The notes under the pieces were generated by a model. It was not told where the DNA came from. It ran no database searches and was given only the letters and a program-made list of their open reading frames with translations. The translations under genes were made by a program, and so were the position numbers. From contig JAFBJY010001392.1 in NCBI GenBank assembly GCA_016801885.1, positions 62,001 to 126,000 of the forward strand: a DNA stretch of 64,000 bases, in the 5' to 3' direction. This document shows, piece by piece, positions 21,503-31,349 of the stretch. How positions within the stretch are numbered: the first letter of the stretch is position 1; each line of letters begins with the position of its first letter. The stretch is from Toxotes chatareus (lineage: Eukaryota > Chordata > Actinopteri > Toxotidae).

Positions 21503-22048
21503 TCATCTGTAGCAATCTTTGAACATTTGTAAAGAACAAGTCAGGTGGGTAAAAGAGTCACATGGTGTAGACTTTCGGATACAACGCTGGTATTTTTTCA
21601 CAAAGTCAGTTACAGTCATGTCATTTTGGATGCGTCCTGATGGTACAAAGATAGCGTGGCGCTTGATAATCGATAATCCATGAGGCGCATTGGCAGAGAT
21701 AATAAACACAGTGATGGCATAGCGGTGGACAGTGGGTGTTGAAGCTGTCGATTGTGGTACAATATCTCTGTAGAACGGTCTTCCAAAAAACTGCAAGATG
21801 GTCGAAGGGTAATGAGCAAAGTTAGGGGGCAAACCATAAGAGTCAAAAAAGGTGGCTACGCCATTTTCTTCCAGAGTCAAAGCCAGCCAGTGCTCTCCAG
21901 GCAGGTGAGATGGGTGTGTGTTAACGATAAAGTATGCGGGGGTTCTGAACGATAAAGTCAGCAAGGGGAGCTGGTCCGAGGCCCACACGCCGCAAAATAC
22001 ATCCCCCAGCAGATGATGCAAACGATTTTCCAGCTGATGGTTATCCAT
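21503..22048 (-). pseudogene. Adenain-like cysteine protease, nucleophile lost
   Basis: A 181-residue open frame of normal family length, starting MDNHQLENRL. Adenain-type maturation proteases use His, Asp/Glu, Gln and Cys. Here GEHWLAL (His, about residue 53) and FFDSYG (Asp, about residue 69) are present, and a Gln-Ser (QST) precedes the Cys site. The expected CG-x-x-C-like active-site block reads TPTVHRYAITVF, so the catalytic Cys is missing although the frame is open. The enzyme would have cleaved capsid precursors. It is the last gene of the leftward block, next to the shared poly(A) site. Confidence 0.85.
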
Positions 22049-22055
22049 TTTTTAG

Positions 22056-23346
22056 TTAATAATAATCCACCAACACCTGTCGTTTTGAGTTGATTTCCAA
22101 AATGGAATCGTAACAGGCGTACACAATCAGAGTGGTAGTGTGGGGCAGGGGAACTCTGAATCTCATCTCCAGTCTTAGATTCCCATTGGAAATGGGGGAC
22201 AATGCGTCGTTGTCTTCTCCCGGGTTGAGATTGAATACAAACAAAGAGTAACCGCCGTTAAATTCTCGACGATCAATGCTCAGAGGTAAATCTTTGAGAT
22301 TTTGAGATTTTTTGAAATTCTCTGACCGACATCCCTTTGTTAAATCTTGGTTGGAAAGCTTTGGCGGGGACCTGTTTGCCGTTCTGACAGAGGGCCAGAT
22401 ATTCCACATCGTTGTGGATAAAATTGAAGGGCGACATCTCTCTCGCACCTGTGAAGGCTTCGTGATGTACCATGCCCAAAACCACGTATTTGGGCATAGC
22501 CCCGAGAAACAGATTCTCCTGATTACATACCCTGGAATTCTCGGGAATGGAGTAGGTTTTCACATCGATGTGTGACAAGGGGTAGAGCGGGTTACCCTTC
22601 AGTAAAGCCGCTGCGTGACCTAAGCGTACGGCCGGGGAAACTGTGACTTTTTTGACAAACAGAGAGGCCCCTAATATCTCCACGATAAGTGGAGTTGCGG
22701 GGTCCCATCAGGCAGAAAGGGTCGCTGGAGCGGTTCAGTTTAATTCTCATATCCACGTTGTTCAAAAGGAGCCTCTCGCAGAAAAAGAGGTCACCGTGGA
22801 GAGGACCCAGCAGGTGTACTTCTCTAGAATTGGTCGTGTAGGCGGCTCTCTCATTCAGCCCTCTGTTAGGCCCGTTATTGATTACTATAGAGTCCATGGC
22901 TCCCGCTGTATCTTTGTAAAAAGACCAGCGCTAAATTGGCTCTTGAGGGTGTCTCCTGAAAAGTTGAGCAGAGTTTCAATGATGGCTCTGTAAGGGTGTG
23001 TGGCGCTAGACTGAGAAATCAGTCGATCCCCCAGAGTCACGTCGCATTGACTGAACATTGTATTCAGAGGATAATTCACAAGGCCCACCGGAGCATCATT
23101 CACTAGGTCGGTACCGTCGTCGTTGGTAATTTTAACACGCACGTGTAACAAAGTATCGTTGAGATCCAAATACTTTTCACCATCTCCTGGAATAAAAAAC
23201 TCAATGGGGCCCCCGTCGGTGATGGCAGAGAGAGGCAAAATTTCCGTGTACATCTTATCTTCAACAGACAGCTGGGTCATGGGGGCTGAAAATAAATCCA
23301 GTTCCGCTAGAGCGCATTCAGGAGATTTATGATGTAAAAGAGCCAT
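22056..23346 (-). pseudogene. Major capsid protein (double jelly-roll, hexon-like), frameshifted
   Basis: Starts MALLHHKSPECALAELDLF at 23346; the open frame extends upstream only by read-through of the neighbour. Recognisable blocks in order are the N-terminal jelly-roll part (PIEFFIPGDGEKYLDLNDT), GLVNYPLNTMFSQCDV, and NERAAYTTNS (about 22850). A middle part (SIPENSRVCNQENLFLGAMP, about 22500) and the C-terminal GGYSLFVFNLNPGED (about 22200) follow. The pieces lie in different frames, with shifts near 22890, 22690 and 22300, so no full-length product is possible. About 430 codons in total is a little short for the family. In relatives this protein forms the icosahedral shell. Confidence 0.85.
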
Positions 23347-23359
23347 TTTTCCTTGGAGT

Positions 23360-23797
23360 TTAAAAGATGTTAGACTTTCTGGTAGACTTCCTTCCCTTAC
23401 GCTTGCTTCTACCGAGTGAGTTTGTCTTTGAACCCTCACGCGCTTTTTTACTCGCCTTGAAAACACGTTCTCCCGGCGGTCTCTTTTTCAATCTGCGCAA
23501 TAACACTAAAATACCGCCGGACCCCTCTTGTTTCTCGTGACCGGATAATTTCCCCGTTGCATGGCTGATCACATCCGATGCGATGTGGCTGGCAGCCGAT
23601 TTAAGATGAGGTTTAGCGATGGCAAAACCTCTTTTGAGCAGAGGGGACACGAAACGAAATAATTTGGAAAATATAGAACCTAAACTGCGACCGTACATGA
23701 CGGGTGCTCCGCAAAACCCGGGTAAGGCACCCCGGACTTGACTTTCATAATAGCTGACAAAGCGATGAGGATCTTCTCTCCAGCGTATCTGAGCCAT
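23360..23797 (-). CDS. pX/pVI-like small capsid-associated protein
   Basis: An intact 145-residue frame starting MAQIRWREDPHRF. Residues about 33-60 (GRSLGSIFSKLFRFVSPLL) form an amphipathic helix with Gly/Ser and basic residues, followed by a second helical part and a very basic tail (RRLKKRPPGER, KRKGRKSTRK). The arrangement resembles adenovirus pVI/pX-type proteins, which line the capsid interior, bind DNA and can disrupt membranes. That assignment rests on composition and position (between penton and major capsid genes), not on strict motif identity. It stops 13 bp before the major capsid start. One of the few open frames in the element. Confidence 0.6.
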   Translation of the reverse strand: MAQIRWREDPHRFVSYYESQVRGALPGFCGAPVMYGRSLGSIFSKLFRFVSPLLKRGFAIAKPHLKSAASHIASDVISHATGKLSGHEKQEGSGGILVLLRRLKKRPPGERVFKASKKAREGSKTNSLGRSKRKGRKSTRKSNIF

Positions 23798-23889
23798 GGC
23801 TTTTCTCTCGAAGCAGACCGTAACCGCAGACCGTCCGATAGATACTGAACAAGGCCTTGCCAGATGTCGTAGTTATATAGAGAAGGTTT

Positions 23890-24666
23890 TCAACATCGAG
23901 AGTTAGCCAGTTTAAAGTGTAGCTTTACGATGGTCTTGCCGTAAACAAATTTTACGTGTTTGTTGCGATCCGTTTTGATCTCGATGTTGATATTTTTGAT
24001 GTACTTTTTTGACACGGGTACGTAATGTACAGTATGATATCTGATGCTCACCATGTCACCAAAATGCCCTTTGACGTTGACCACTCCCAAAAGCGGTGAG
24101 TAACTATCACCCACCGCTTGATACTGAACACGGTCCGTGTAAACGTACAAGCTATTGAGTCCTGCGTCGAGATCGGCGGGGTAGGTGGCGGAACAGTTGG
24201 GTCCGAGAGCCCACCATTCCTCCGGTTTTAGACCTAGCATGTAACCCAAGTCAGTGGGGACGAGGATTTTGTGCCAACCGTCTCCTTTGAAGTCAAAGCA
24301 TTTGGTCACGTTGTTGAAAGAAATGTCGGTGCTGGGGATGTGCTTTTTTAATGGCGGGACTATATGATCCAGGAGTTCTTTTGGACTGTCATAATATCCT
24401 CCCCTACCAAATATCACCCGCGACTCTATTGCTTTTCTTTCTATTCTTTCGTTTTTGACAGTACAAAAAAAGACCTGGTCGGAGATAAGTTATACCAGGT
24501 GCGGGGGGTAAACGATTTCACAGAGACCTATGACCCAGTCTCCGCTCAGTTCGATGGATTTAGCCAGATCCGTCGTGTAACTGGAACTGGTGTTATTTTT
24601 AAACATTTCCATGCTAGCGTTGGAAGGCAGGGTAACGTAAAACCCATCTTGGTTTGAAGAGTCCAT
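23890..24666 (-). pseudogene. Penton-type minor capsid protein, frameshifted
   Basis: Start at 24666 (ATG GAC TCT TCA). The N-terminal block reads GFYVTLPSNASMEMFKNN and then ELSGDWVIGL, both typical of Polinton minor capsid proteins. A one-base shift near 24500 puts a TAA in frame, after which a 175-residue frame continues to 23890 with FNNVTKCFDF, LGYMLGL and NSLYVYTD. The single jelly-roll protein forms the capsid vertices in relatives. Total length of about 258 codons is close to normal, so this gene needs only one or two repairs to read through and is less decayed than the polymerase. Confidence 0.82.
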
Positions 24667-24718
24667 ACCGAACCAGTGACTAGGGAACGAATAATGAAAG
24701 CCTGTGATACACGCAGAT

Positions 24719-26333
24719 TTAAATGTTCAGATCCGAGGCTTTGACCCAACTGTTGAATTTCTCAGGCCAATTTTTCCAGCGTACTAAAACCTGTTTTACA
24801 CCCCTGACGGTACATTGTTTCAAAATTTCTTCCACTTGGTACGTTCTGTCTTTAGTCATTTTCACTTTCTGCAACTCTGCTTCATAAAACGATCCCTGGA
24901 TAGGTTCCCCGTCGTAATCTTTGAGTCTGTATACGGGAGGAGTGAAAGGTAGACGGTCTGACACCGTAAATACTTCATCTGTGAAATTTTTATCAAACCT
25001 CCTCGTAGTTTGGATATTCTGACCAGTTCCCCTTCTTAAACTTCATCTTTGGCGCCTCTCGGTGTCGAGAGGGAAATGTGCCGTACAGATTTTGAAACAC
25101 TTGGGAGACGTTCTCAGAGGTCACCTGCATAGGACTCATTTTAATACTGCTATGGTAGCTGTTGTTGTAGCTGTCGACTAAATGTTGTAAGACATCGAGG
25201 TATCAACGAGTGTTGTTGGCTGTAAAATATCTCCACATTCTAGTTTTTAGCGCACGGTTAAATCTTTCAATCACAGAGGCCTTCAGGTCGCTGGCTGTAG
25301 CAAAATGTACTATGCTATGCTTCTTCATCAGCGCCTCAAACTTTTGGTTGAAAAATTCTTTACCCGCATCTGTCTGGAGCTTTTCTGGTATCTGACTATC
25401 TCGGAAAATATCTCCACATTCTAGTTTTTAGCGCACGGTTAAATCTTTCAATCACAGAGGCCTTCAGGTCGCTGGCTGTAGCAAAATGTACTATGCTATG
25501 CTTCTTCATCAGCGCCTCAAACTTTTGGTTGAAAAATTCTTTACCCGCATCTGTCTGGAGCTTTTCTGGTATCTGACTATCTCGGAAAATATCTCCACAT
25601 TCTAGTTTTTAGCGCACGGTTAAATCTTTCAATCACAGAGGCCTTCAGGTCGCTGGCTGTAGCAAAATGTACTATGCTATGCTTCTTCATCAGCGCCTCA
25701 AACTTTTGGTTGAAAAATTCTTTACCCGCATCTGTCTGGAGCTTTTCTGGTATCTGACTATCTCGGAAAATATCTCCACATTCTAGTTTTTAGCGCACGG
25801 TTAAATCTTTCAATCACAGAGGCCTTCAGGTCGCTGGCTGTAGCAAAATGTACTATGCTATGCTTCTTCATCAGCGCCTCAAACTTTTGGTTGAAAAATT
25901 CTTTACCCGCATCTGTCTGGAGCTTTTCTGGTATCTGACTATCTCGGAAAATAGATTCAAAGGCAGACACTACCGCATCAGCCATCTTTTTCTTTAACGC
26001 ACGGACATAGGCCTTTTTGGAAAATATATCGATGACGGTTAATAAATACTTGTACCCATTGTTATGTTCGGACAGAGCCTGCATGTCACACAGGTCAGCT
26101 TGAAATTGGTTTAAAGGTCGGGGGACAAACACTCTGTTTCTGGGAAAATGTATTCTGACGGGTTTGTGTAGAGTGTAAGCATCTTGCTCTGATAAAAAAT
26201 CTCTGACATTTTCTGCACTGACTTTCTCTCCTGTTTCATCTTGCACTGCTTTGCGAAGTCGTTCTACTCCACCAAAGCTGCCTGGATTAGCCAGGTTGTA
26301 ATAAACTCTTTTCATAACCACAGTCTCCCCCAT
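24719..26333 (-). pseudogene. Retroviral-type integrase with chromodomain, disrupted by tandem repeats
   Basis: Start taken at 26333 (MGETVVMKRVYY). The catalytic core carries the DDE set: Asp in QADLCDMQ (about 26090), Asp in LQTDAGKEFFN (about 25910) and Glu in SVIERFNRALK (about 25810). Downstream, NSYHSSIKMSPMQV (about 25140) and a C-terminal chromodomain with YQVEEILKQ and LVRWKNWPEKF (24719-24850) are clear. Between core and tail, a 181-bp segment is present four times in tandem, and since 181 is not a multiple of three the frame is destroyed. Further stops lie at 24980-25000. The enzyme inserts Polinton DNA and makes the 6-bp duplication seen here. The chromodomain may direct target choice. 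Confidence 0.9.
25224..25947. repeat. Four tandem copies of a 181-bp unit inside the integrase
   Basis: CTCCACATTCTAGTTTTTAG recurs at 25231, 25412, 25593 and 25774, a constant 181-bp period, and the copies appear identical by eye. Each junction contains AAAATA(T): at 25224 (start), between units, and at 25948 where the single-copy sequence resumes. Confidence 0.95.
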
Positions 26334-26478
26334 ACCTGCTAATGTTGAAATGAAGGAGCAATGAGACAAGAGCGCTTTTTGTTGTTTTATTTATATAAAA
26401 TGAAATACAATGTTTTAGAGAAATAACAATTTTCACAAAGGGGAAAAACTAATGATCATTCCAGTATTCAGTGACTGC

Positions 26479-26610
26479 TCACAGTTGTCCAAGCTTGGCG
26501 ACCTCGATGCTGCCGGTCCGTTGGAATTGAAACAGATCCCTCTGGATCTGCTCATGATTGGTTGAGTTCATGGACCCTCCTTTTAAACAGCAGGCCTCGT
26601 CGTGTTCCAT
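26479..26610 (-). CDS. Unrecognised 43-aa Polinton ORF
   Basis: The first ATG (26610) of a longer minus-strand open frame gives MEHDEACCLKGGSMN and ends EVAKLGQL. No domain recognised. A TATAAAAG box lies 38-45 bp upstream (26648-26655). A product this short may be a real small protein or part of the leader of the integrase transcript that starts 146 bp further on. Confidence 0.35.
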   Translation of the reverse strand: MEHDEACCLKGGSMNSTNHEQIQRDLFQFQRTGSIEVAKLGQL

Positions 26611-26647
26611 CTTGTCAGCAAATGTATCTTTTGTCTTTTCCAAGTCT

Positions 26648-26655
26648 CTTTTATA
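26648..26655 (-). promoter_or_regulatory. TATA box candidate upstream of 43-aa ORF and integrase
   Basis: Minus-strand TATAAAAG, pointing at the 43-aa ORF (ATG at 26610) and the integrase. No other TATA-like site in the preceding 200 bp fits as well. Role inferred. Confidence 0.4.
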
Positions 26656-26886
26656 GCGTTTGAGGAGGTGTGATGTAGGAGGACATTGCAGAGAGGCGGG
26701 GCTTGGCAAAGTCTAGAAGGACAAGGATTCCCTCCAGTTGCAACAGCTACAGAAAAGACTAGCGATATTTCCTTCTGCTTGATTCATCATTTCATGCCAT
26801 GAAATGGCAGGGCTAATAATGTGCGGAATACACCGCAGTCTGAATTGAAATACTCCAAGACAAGGAGCTCCTCACTAGCAGGATCC

Positions 26887-27531
26887 TCAGACGTCCGCAG
26901 GCTGACCCGGAGGAACCATCGACCGCAGGGTGCTGAAAATGATCTTTTTCTGTGCAAGCTCCGCATCAGTGGGGAGAGGTTGCAAGCTGTCTCGGCCAGC
27001 CGACGCAGGGAAATCACGGACAGCAGGCTCCTCGATGCGTCGACGGGCTAGCAAGAGTTTCATCATACTCCAATCGACTGAAGTCAGTGTAGCTATGTTG
27101 GACAGAGCACCCAAAGCTTCATCCTGATCCCGCTGATACATCCACAGCTCCCCTGTTTCGTACTTAAACACATAACCCCACCATCCACACAGTCCATAGG
27201 GCTTTAAAGACCATTCTTTTTTCAGAGAAGCAGCGGCCGGCATCTGCAGTCGTCGCAGATACATTGTCGTTTTCTTTGGAGCATTCGGTGTTGAAGGCAT
27301 GTCTTTGTAGATGTTTACAGGTGTCTCACTAATCATCGCACCGGATACAACGGGCGTCTTTTGCTGAGACTGCCTTACGACGTCTTCTATCACAGCTTCA
27401 TCACGGATCACACCGTTTGTCTTGCGGGTTGCCTGTCTGGTCTTTCGTCGCAGACCCTCACCATATTGATCTCCCTCTGGCACAGAGAAAACAGCTCTGC
27501 GCTCGTTGTCACACTTCATTTTTCCGGCCAT
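26887..27531 (-). CDS. Unrecognised 214-aa Polinton protein next to the right terminus
   Basis: An intact open frame starting MAGKMKCDNERRAVF with a good start context (ATCATGG), 62 bp inside the right inverted repeat. The N-terminal 60 residues are charged and basic (LRRKTRQATRK). A central aromatic block GLCGWWGYVFKYETGELWMYQ (residues about 112-132) suggests a small folded domain, followed by an Arg/Glu-rich helix LLARRRIEEPAV and a C-terminal IIFSTLRSMV. I do not recognise the family. It is the first gene of the leftward block. It stands out as the longest unbroken non-structural ORF in a decayed element. Confidence 0.6.
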   Translation of the reverse strand: MAGKMKCDNERRAVFSVPEGDQYGEGLRRKTRQATRKTNGVIRDEAVIEDVVRQSQQKTPVVSGAMISETPVNIYKDMPSTPNAPKKTTMYLRRLQMPAAASLKKEWSLKPYGLCGWWGYVFKYETGELWMYQRDQDEALGALSNIATLTSVDWSMMKLLLARRRIEEPAVRDFPASAGRDSLQPLPTDAELAQKKIIFSTLRSMVPPGQPADV

Positions 27532-27580
27532 GATGACTGCTATACCGCTTCGTATGCAACTCTTAAAGTCTGTCGGAACC

Positions 27581-27588
27581 TATATAAG
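27581..27588 (-). promoter_or_regulatory. TATA-like box for the 214-aa ORF
   Basis: Reads TTATATAG on the minus strand, about 50 bp upstream of the ATG at 27531 and just inside the right inverted repeat, mirroring the TATA box at 14897 on the left. Confidence 0.4.
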
Positions 27589-27592
27589 CGCT

Positions 27593-28191
27593 CTGCAGAA
27601 AATTGCTGGAGAGGGAGAGAGAGGAGGGGTTTCCCCAGGGACAGGAGCGTCGGAAGCAAACGGGGGGGTGTAGCAAACGGAGGAAGGAGACATTATTTAT
27701 CACCTTTGTGACACGCTCGAACGCCATAGAGTCTACAACATTGCATATTGACCCTTTGATCTGAAACTCTGTCACTTTGCACTTTCCATGTGACCACAGC
27801 ACAAGGAGAAAGAGGCTGCAACCAATGTTCACATCAAGCACACACACACAAATGTTCACAACAAGCACCCAAATGTTCACATCAAGCACCCAAATGTTCA
27901 CATCAAAGGCCCCTAATTTATATTTGTTTATATATGTTTCAATGAATAAAAAAAAAAAATAATGAAGGGGGGTAGGATGAATGAAGTGAGGTCAAAAAAG
28001 GGGGTGGGGAGATACAGTGGGAGGGCCTAGGAAGTGATGTCATACAGGGGTGGGGGATACAGTGGGAGGGTCTAGGAAGTGATGTCATAGAGGAGGGTTA
28101 GGAAGTGACGCCATCAAGGGCGGGATTTACGCCACGTGGTGGCGGGGTCATAAATCACCTTTTTTGGCTTAAGGGTGTACCCTTATTCTCT
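27593..28191. repeat. Polinton right terminal inverted repeat
   Basis: Inverse of 14314-14865 and 47 bp longer, mainly because the GTGAACATTTGGGTGCTTGAT-type minisatellite (27838-27905) has about four units. It ends ...CCCTTATTCTCT followed by GTCAAT. The CRE palindrome of the left repeat is mutated here (TGGCGTCA). Confidence 0.9.
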
Positions 28192-28197
28192 GTCAAT
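28192..28197. repeat. Polinton target-site duplication, right
   Basis: GTCAAT, identical to 14308-14313. Confidence 0.95.
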
Positions 28198-29150
28198 ATT
28201 CAGTCTCTCTTTCATTGTTTTCGTTGTTCTCTCGATGTTAGCCCGTAAAAATCTATAAATTAGCTGCATCGTTGTTTAAGCTGTAGGGTTCAAAGCGTAT
28301 GAAAAAAAAAGTAGCAGCTTATAGTCCGGAAATTACGGTACTGATTCTGCTGCAATGACATTAGTTCCTGTGAACTCATTATTGAGTTTTTAATTATCTG
28401 TCCATATAAGTCCTTTCTTGTTCTTTTTATCTGAACCAACAGATTCTAATTGTTTTTATTTTTAGGTAGAGGTCCAGCCTGTAGGGAGCAGTTTGCAGGG
28501 TACACACTCTGCATGCTGTGTGGTAATATAAATGGTGGTGGTCACATAGTCGTGTCTTGAATTTTCTTATGTGCAGTAAAGTGTTTAATGTCTTGAAGTG
28601 TCTTCTAGTGGGACCAGCACCAGGTGAGCACATGGTGTGAGTATAAGCAGGTTGTGATAGAATCTCCCCACAGTGAGGACTCTATCCTTGTTTTAAACAT
28701 TTATTGTTGTATTCAGTTGGTCCTATCTAGGTTATTTCAATTCTGTAGAATAAAGGCTATCATTTGTACTGACCTGAGTGCTCTTATTCTTTCAGGCCTG
28801 TTAGTTCTCAACACCTCCTGTGTTAATTATCTAGGTTTAAATAAACTTAATATTTGTTTGAATGCATGTCTGCTGCTCTTCCTTTTTAACTTTTTGTTAT
28901 TTGTGTCACCACTCAGTATCAGTAAGTTATATTAGTTTAGGTTTATAATTTTAACTCCTCAGACCTCTCTACACTCTGAGTTGGGTCACATAAGGTGAAA
29001 TGAAGTTAAACTGAAGGAATCATTATTAGTATGAGATAAGAAAAAGTCACAATATGGGGAAAAACAGCTATTTCAAATGTTATTTATTCATTCATTCATT
29101 CATGGATTCAAGATGATCTAAGATCTACAACAGTAACACAGTGAACTGAC
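28198..29150. other. Intronic DNA with duplicated segment, no gene
   Basis: After ATTCAG, bases 28204-28340 look like an unrelated repeat end (a GCAGCTTATAGTCCGGAAATTACGG segment) that is absent from the paralogous intron. From 28341 to about 28980 the sequence again parallels 29605-30280 and 33131-33790 (shared TGATTCTGCTGCA, AGTCCTTTCTTGTTC, GTAGAGGTCCAGCC, AGCACCAGGTGAGCACATGG). No coding family. Confidence 0.55.
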
Positions 29151-29323
29151 CTCAGAGTCTCCAGTCTACAGTGTGGACTCTCCAGAAAACCACACAGCAG
29201 CTTCACTCCTGAATCCTGCAGCTTGTTGTTACTCAGGTGCAGGTCTGTCAGATGGGAGGGTTGGACTTCAAAGCTGAGGCCAGAGAAGCACAGCTGATCT
29301 CTGACAAACTGCAGGAACCCAAT
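29151..29323 (-). pseudogene. NLR LRR exon copy d, one base short
   Basis: Same acceptor and donor as the good copies but 173 bp, because GGGAGGGTTGG replaces GGGAGGGGTTGG near 29257. The deletion shifts the frame, so inclusion would truncate the protein. It is the exon immediately upstream (in gene orientation) of the Polinton-bearing intron. If the missing G is a sequencing artefact the exon would be normal. Confidence 0.65.
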
Positions 29324-30485
29324 CTGAATAAAGAATAAATCAGTAAATAAGTTTCCTACTTAATTAGCAACAAATTATTATGAGAGTGTGATGCATGTTA
29401 AAAAAAAAAAGTAACAGTGAATTAACTCTTTCAGCTTCCAAAGCAGGAAGGAGAAAAGCAGTTCACTTCTTATAGGCTCAGTCTGACATTTTTAATAGTT
29501 GTTGTCTTTCAGGCCCAGATCCAGCTGCTGCTTTGCCTGAGCAGTTCTTTTATTGGCTGGCTTCATGTACTTCACATGATGTTTTTTTCAGGGACTCATG
29601 TAATGATTCTGCTGCACTGACATTAGTTCCTGTGAACTCATTATTGAGTTTTTAATTATTTGTCCATATAAGTCCTTTCTTGTTCATTTATTCTGAGCCA
29701 ACTGATTCTAATTGTTTTTTTATTTTTAGGTAGAGGTCCAGCCTGTGGGGAGCAGTTTGCAGGGTACACACTCTGCATGCTGTGTGCTAATATAAATTGT
29801 GGTAGTCACATAGTGGTGTCTTTAATTTTCTCACATGCAGTGCAGTGTTTGTAGACTGCAATGCAATGTTTAAAGCCTTGCAGTGTTTGAAGTGTCTTCT
29901 AGTGGGACCAGCACCAGGTGAGCACATGGTGTGAGTATAAGCAGGTTGTGATAGAATCTCTCCCACAGTGAGGACTCTACCCTTGTTTTAAACTTTTATT
30001 GTTGTATTCAGTTGGTGCAATCTAGGTTATTTCAATATTTTAGAATAAAGCCTATCATTTGTACTTACCTGAGTGCTTTTTTCTTTCAGGCCTGTTGGCT
30101 CTCAACACTTCCTGTCTTAATTATCTAGGTTTAAATAAACTTAATATTTGTTTGAATGCATGTCTGCTGCTCTTCCTTTTTGAACTTTTTAGTTATTTGT
30201 GTCACCACTCAGTATCAGTAAGTTATATTACTTTGAGGTTTAGAATTTGAACTCCTCAGACCTCTCGACACTGAGTTAGGTCACATAAAGTGAAATGAAG
30301 TGAAAGTGAAGGAATAATTCTTAGTCTGAGATAAGAAAAAGTCTCAATATGGAACAACAACTATTTTAAATCTCATTCATTCATTTGTTCAAGATTAATG
30401 GATTCAAGTTCTGGATGAAGATAAACCAGGTTCAGTTGTGGATTAAAGATATAAGATCTACAACAGTAACAGACAGTGAACTGAC

Positions 30486-30659
30486 CTCAGTGTCTCCAGT
30501 CTACAGTGTGGACTCTCCAGAAAACCACACAGCAGCTTCACTCCTGAATCCTGCAAGTTGTTGTCACTCAGGTCCAGGTGTCTCAGATGGGAGGGGTTGG
30601 ACTTCAGAGCTGAGGCCAGAGAAGCACAGCTGATCTCTGACAAACTGCAGCGCCTCAAT
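30486..30659 (-). CDS. NLR LRR exon copy e
   Basis: 174 bp, intact frame, CAG| acceptor at 30660-30662 and CTGAG? equivalent donor |GTCAG at 30481-30485. The final codons read ACTG instead of CTGAG because of a GAG-to-TGT-side change (plus-strand CAGTGTCTCC), which alters one residue only. It encodes LASALKSNPSHLRHLDLSDN and ESPHCRLETL. Its surrounding intron (30.66-32.29 kb) is the paralogue of the Polinton-bearing intron. Two LRRs of the sensing arm. Confidence 0.75.
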
Positions 30660-31349
30660 CTGAATAAAGAATAAATCATGTGGATAAAAATAATTTCTAA
30701 TCCAATCAGATATGTCCTAATCAATGAGCTTTCACTAACATGAGTAGAGGGACTTTGTCCTTCTCTTATTGTGGATCATCATAATGTCAGCCTTCTACAC
30801 ACATCATCCAAATGTCACCACAACATTCATACAACTATTCATGTCAACACAGATTCATAACATGCTGCTGAGCTCAGTCAAGTCTGGAATTAGAAGATAA
30901 AGATCAAATCAGACATGTTGGACTAAAAACTGACTTTGATTCACCACTGAAATGGATCAAACTTCAAATGTTCAGTCCTGATCCAGGAAAAATGTCTTGC
31001 TTGGTGATCATATGACCCAAAGAGAAAAGAAAAGCTAGAATTCATTTACAATTGATAACATCAGACCAAGGATATAATGTAGATAAGTACAATAAATATT
31101 TTTAAGTTTCTTACTTAATTAGCTACAAATTATTATGAGAGTGTGATGCATGTTAGAAAAAAGTAAGAGTGAATTAACTCTTTCAGCTTCCAAAGCAGGA
31201 AGGAGAAAAGCAGTTAACTTCTTAAAGGCTCAGTCTGACTGAGATGTTCATTTCTAATTATATGAAATCTTAAAGTGTGTGGACAGTTTTTCTAACAGAC
31301 ATCAGAGGGTTTAGTTTTAATCAACAATTATCATCACAAAGTCTCCTCA

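Larger units (their letters stand above)
14314..28191. mobile_element. Maverick/Polinton element, complete but inactivated
   Basis: A 13,878-bp element with long terminal inverted repeats beginning AGAGAAYAAGGGTACACCC and a perfect 6-bp target duplication. The interior carries the hallmark set: family-B DNA polymerase, FtsK/HerA-type packaging ATPase, adenain-like protease, double-jelly-roll major capsid protein, penton-type minor capsid protein, and a retroviral-type integrase with chromodomain. Left-half genes point right, right-half genes point left, and they converge at back-to-back poly(A) signals near 21415. Most of these genes have frameshifts, stops or lost catalytic residues. Such elements replicate by protein-primed self-synthesis and are related to adintoviruses. 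Here the copy sits in an intron of the NLR gene, in no need of its own host transcription. Confidence 0.95.

Noticed and set aside
25224..25947. Regular repeat array as CRISPR
   Set aside because: The 181-bp units are contiguous and identical, with no spacers, and lie inside an integrase coding region of a eukaryotic element.
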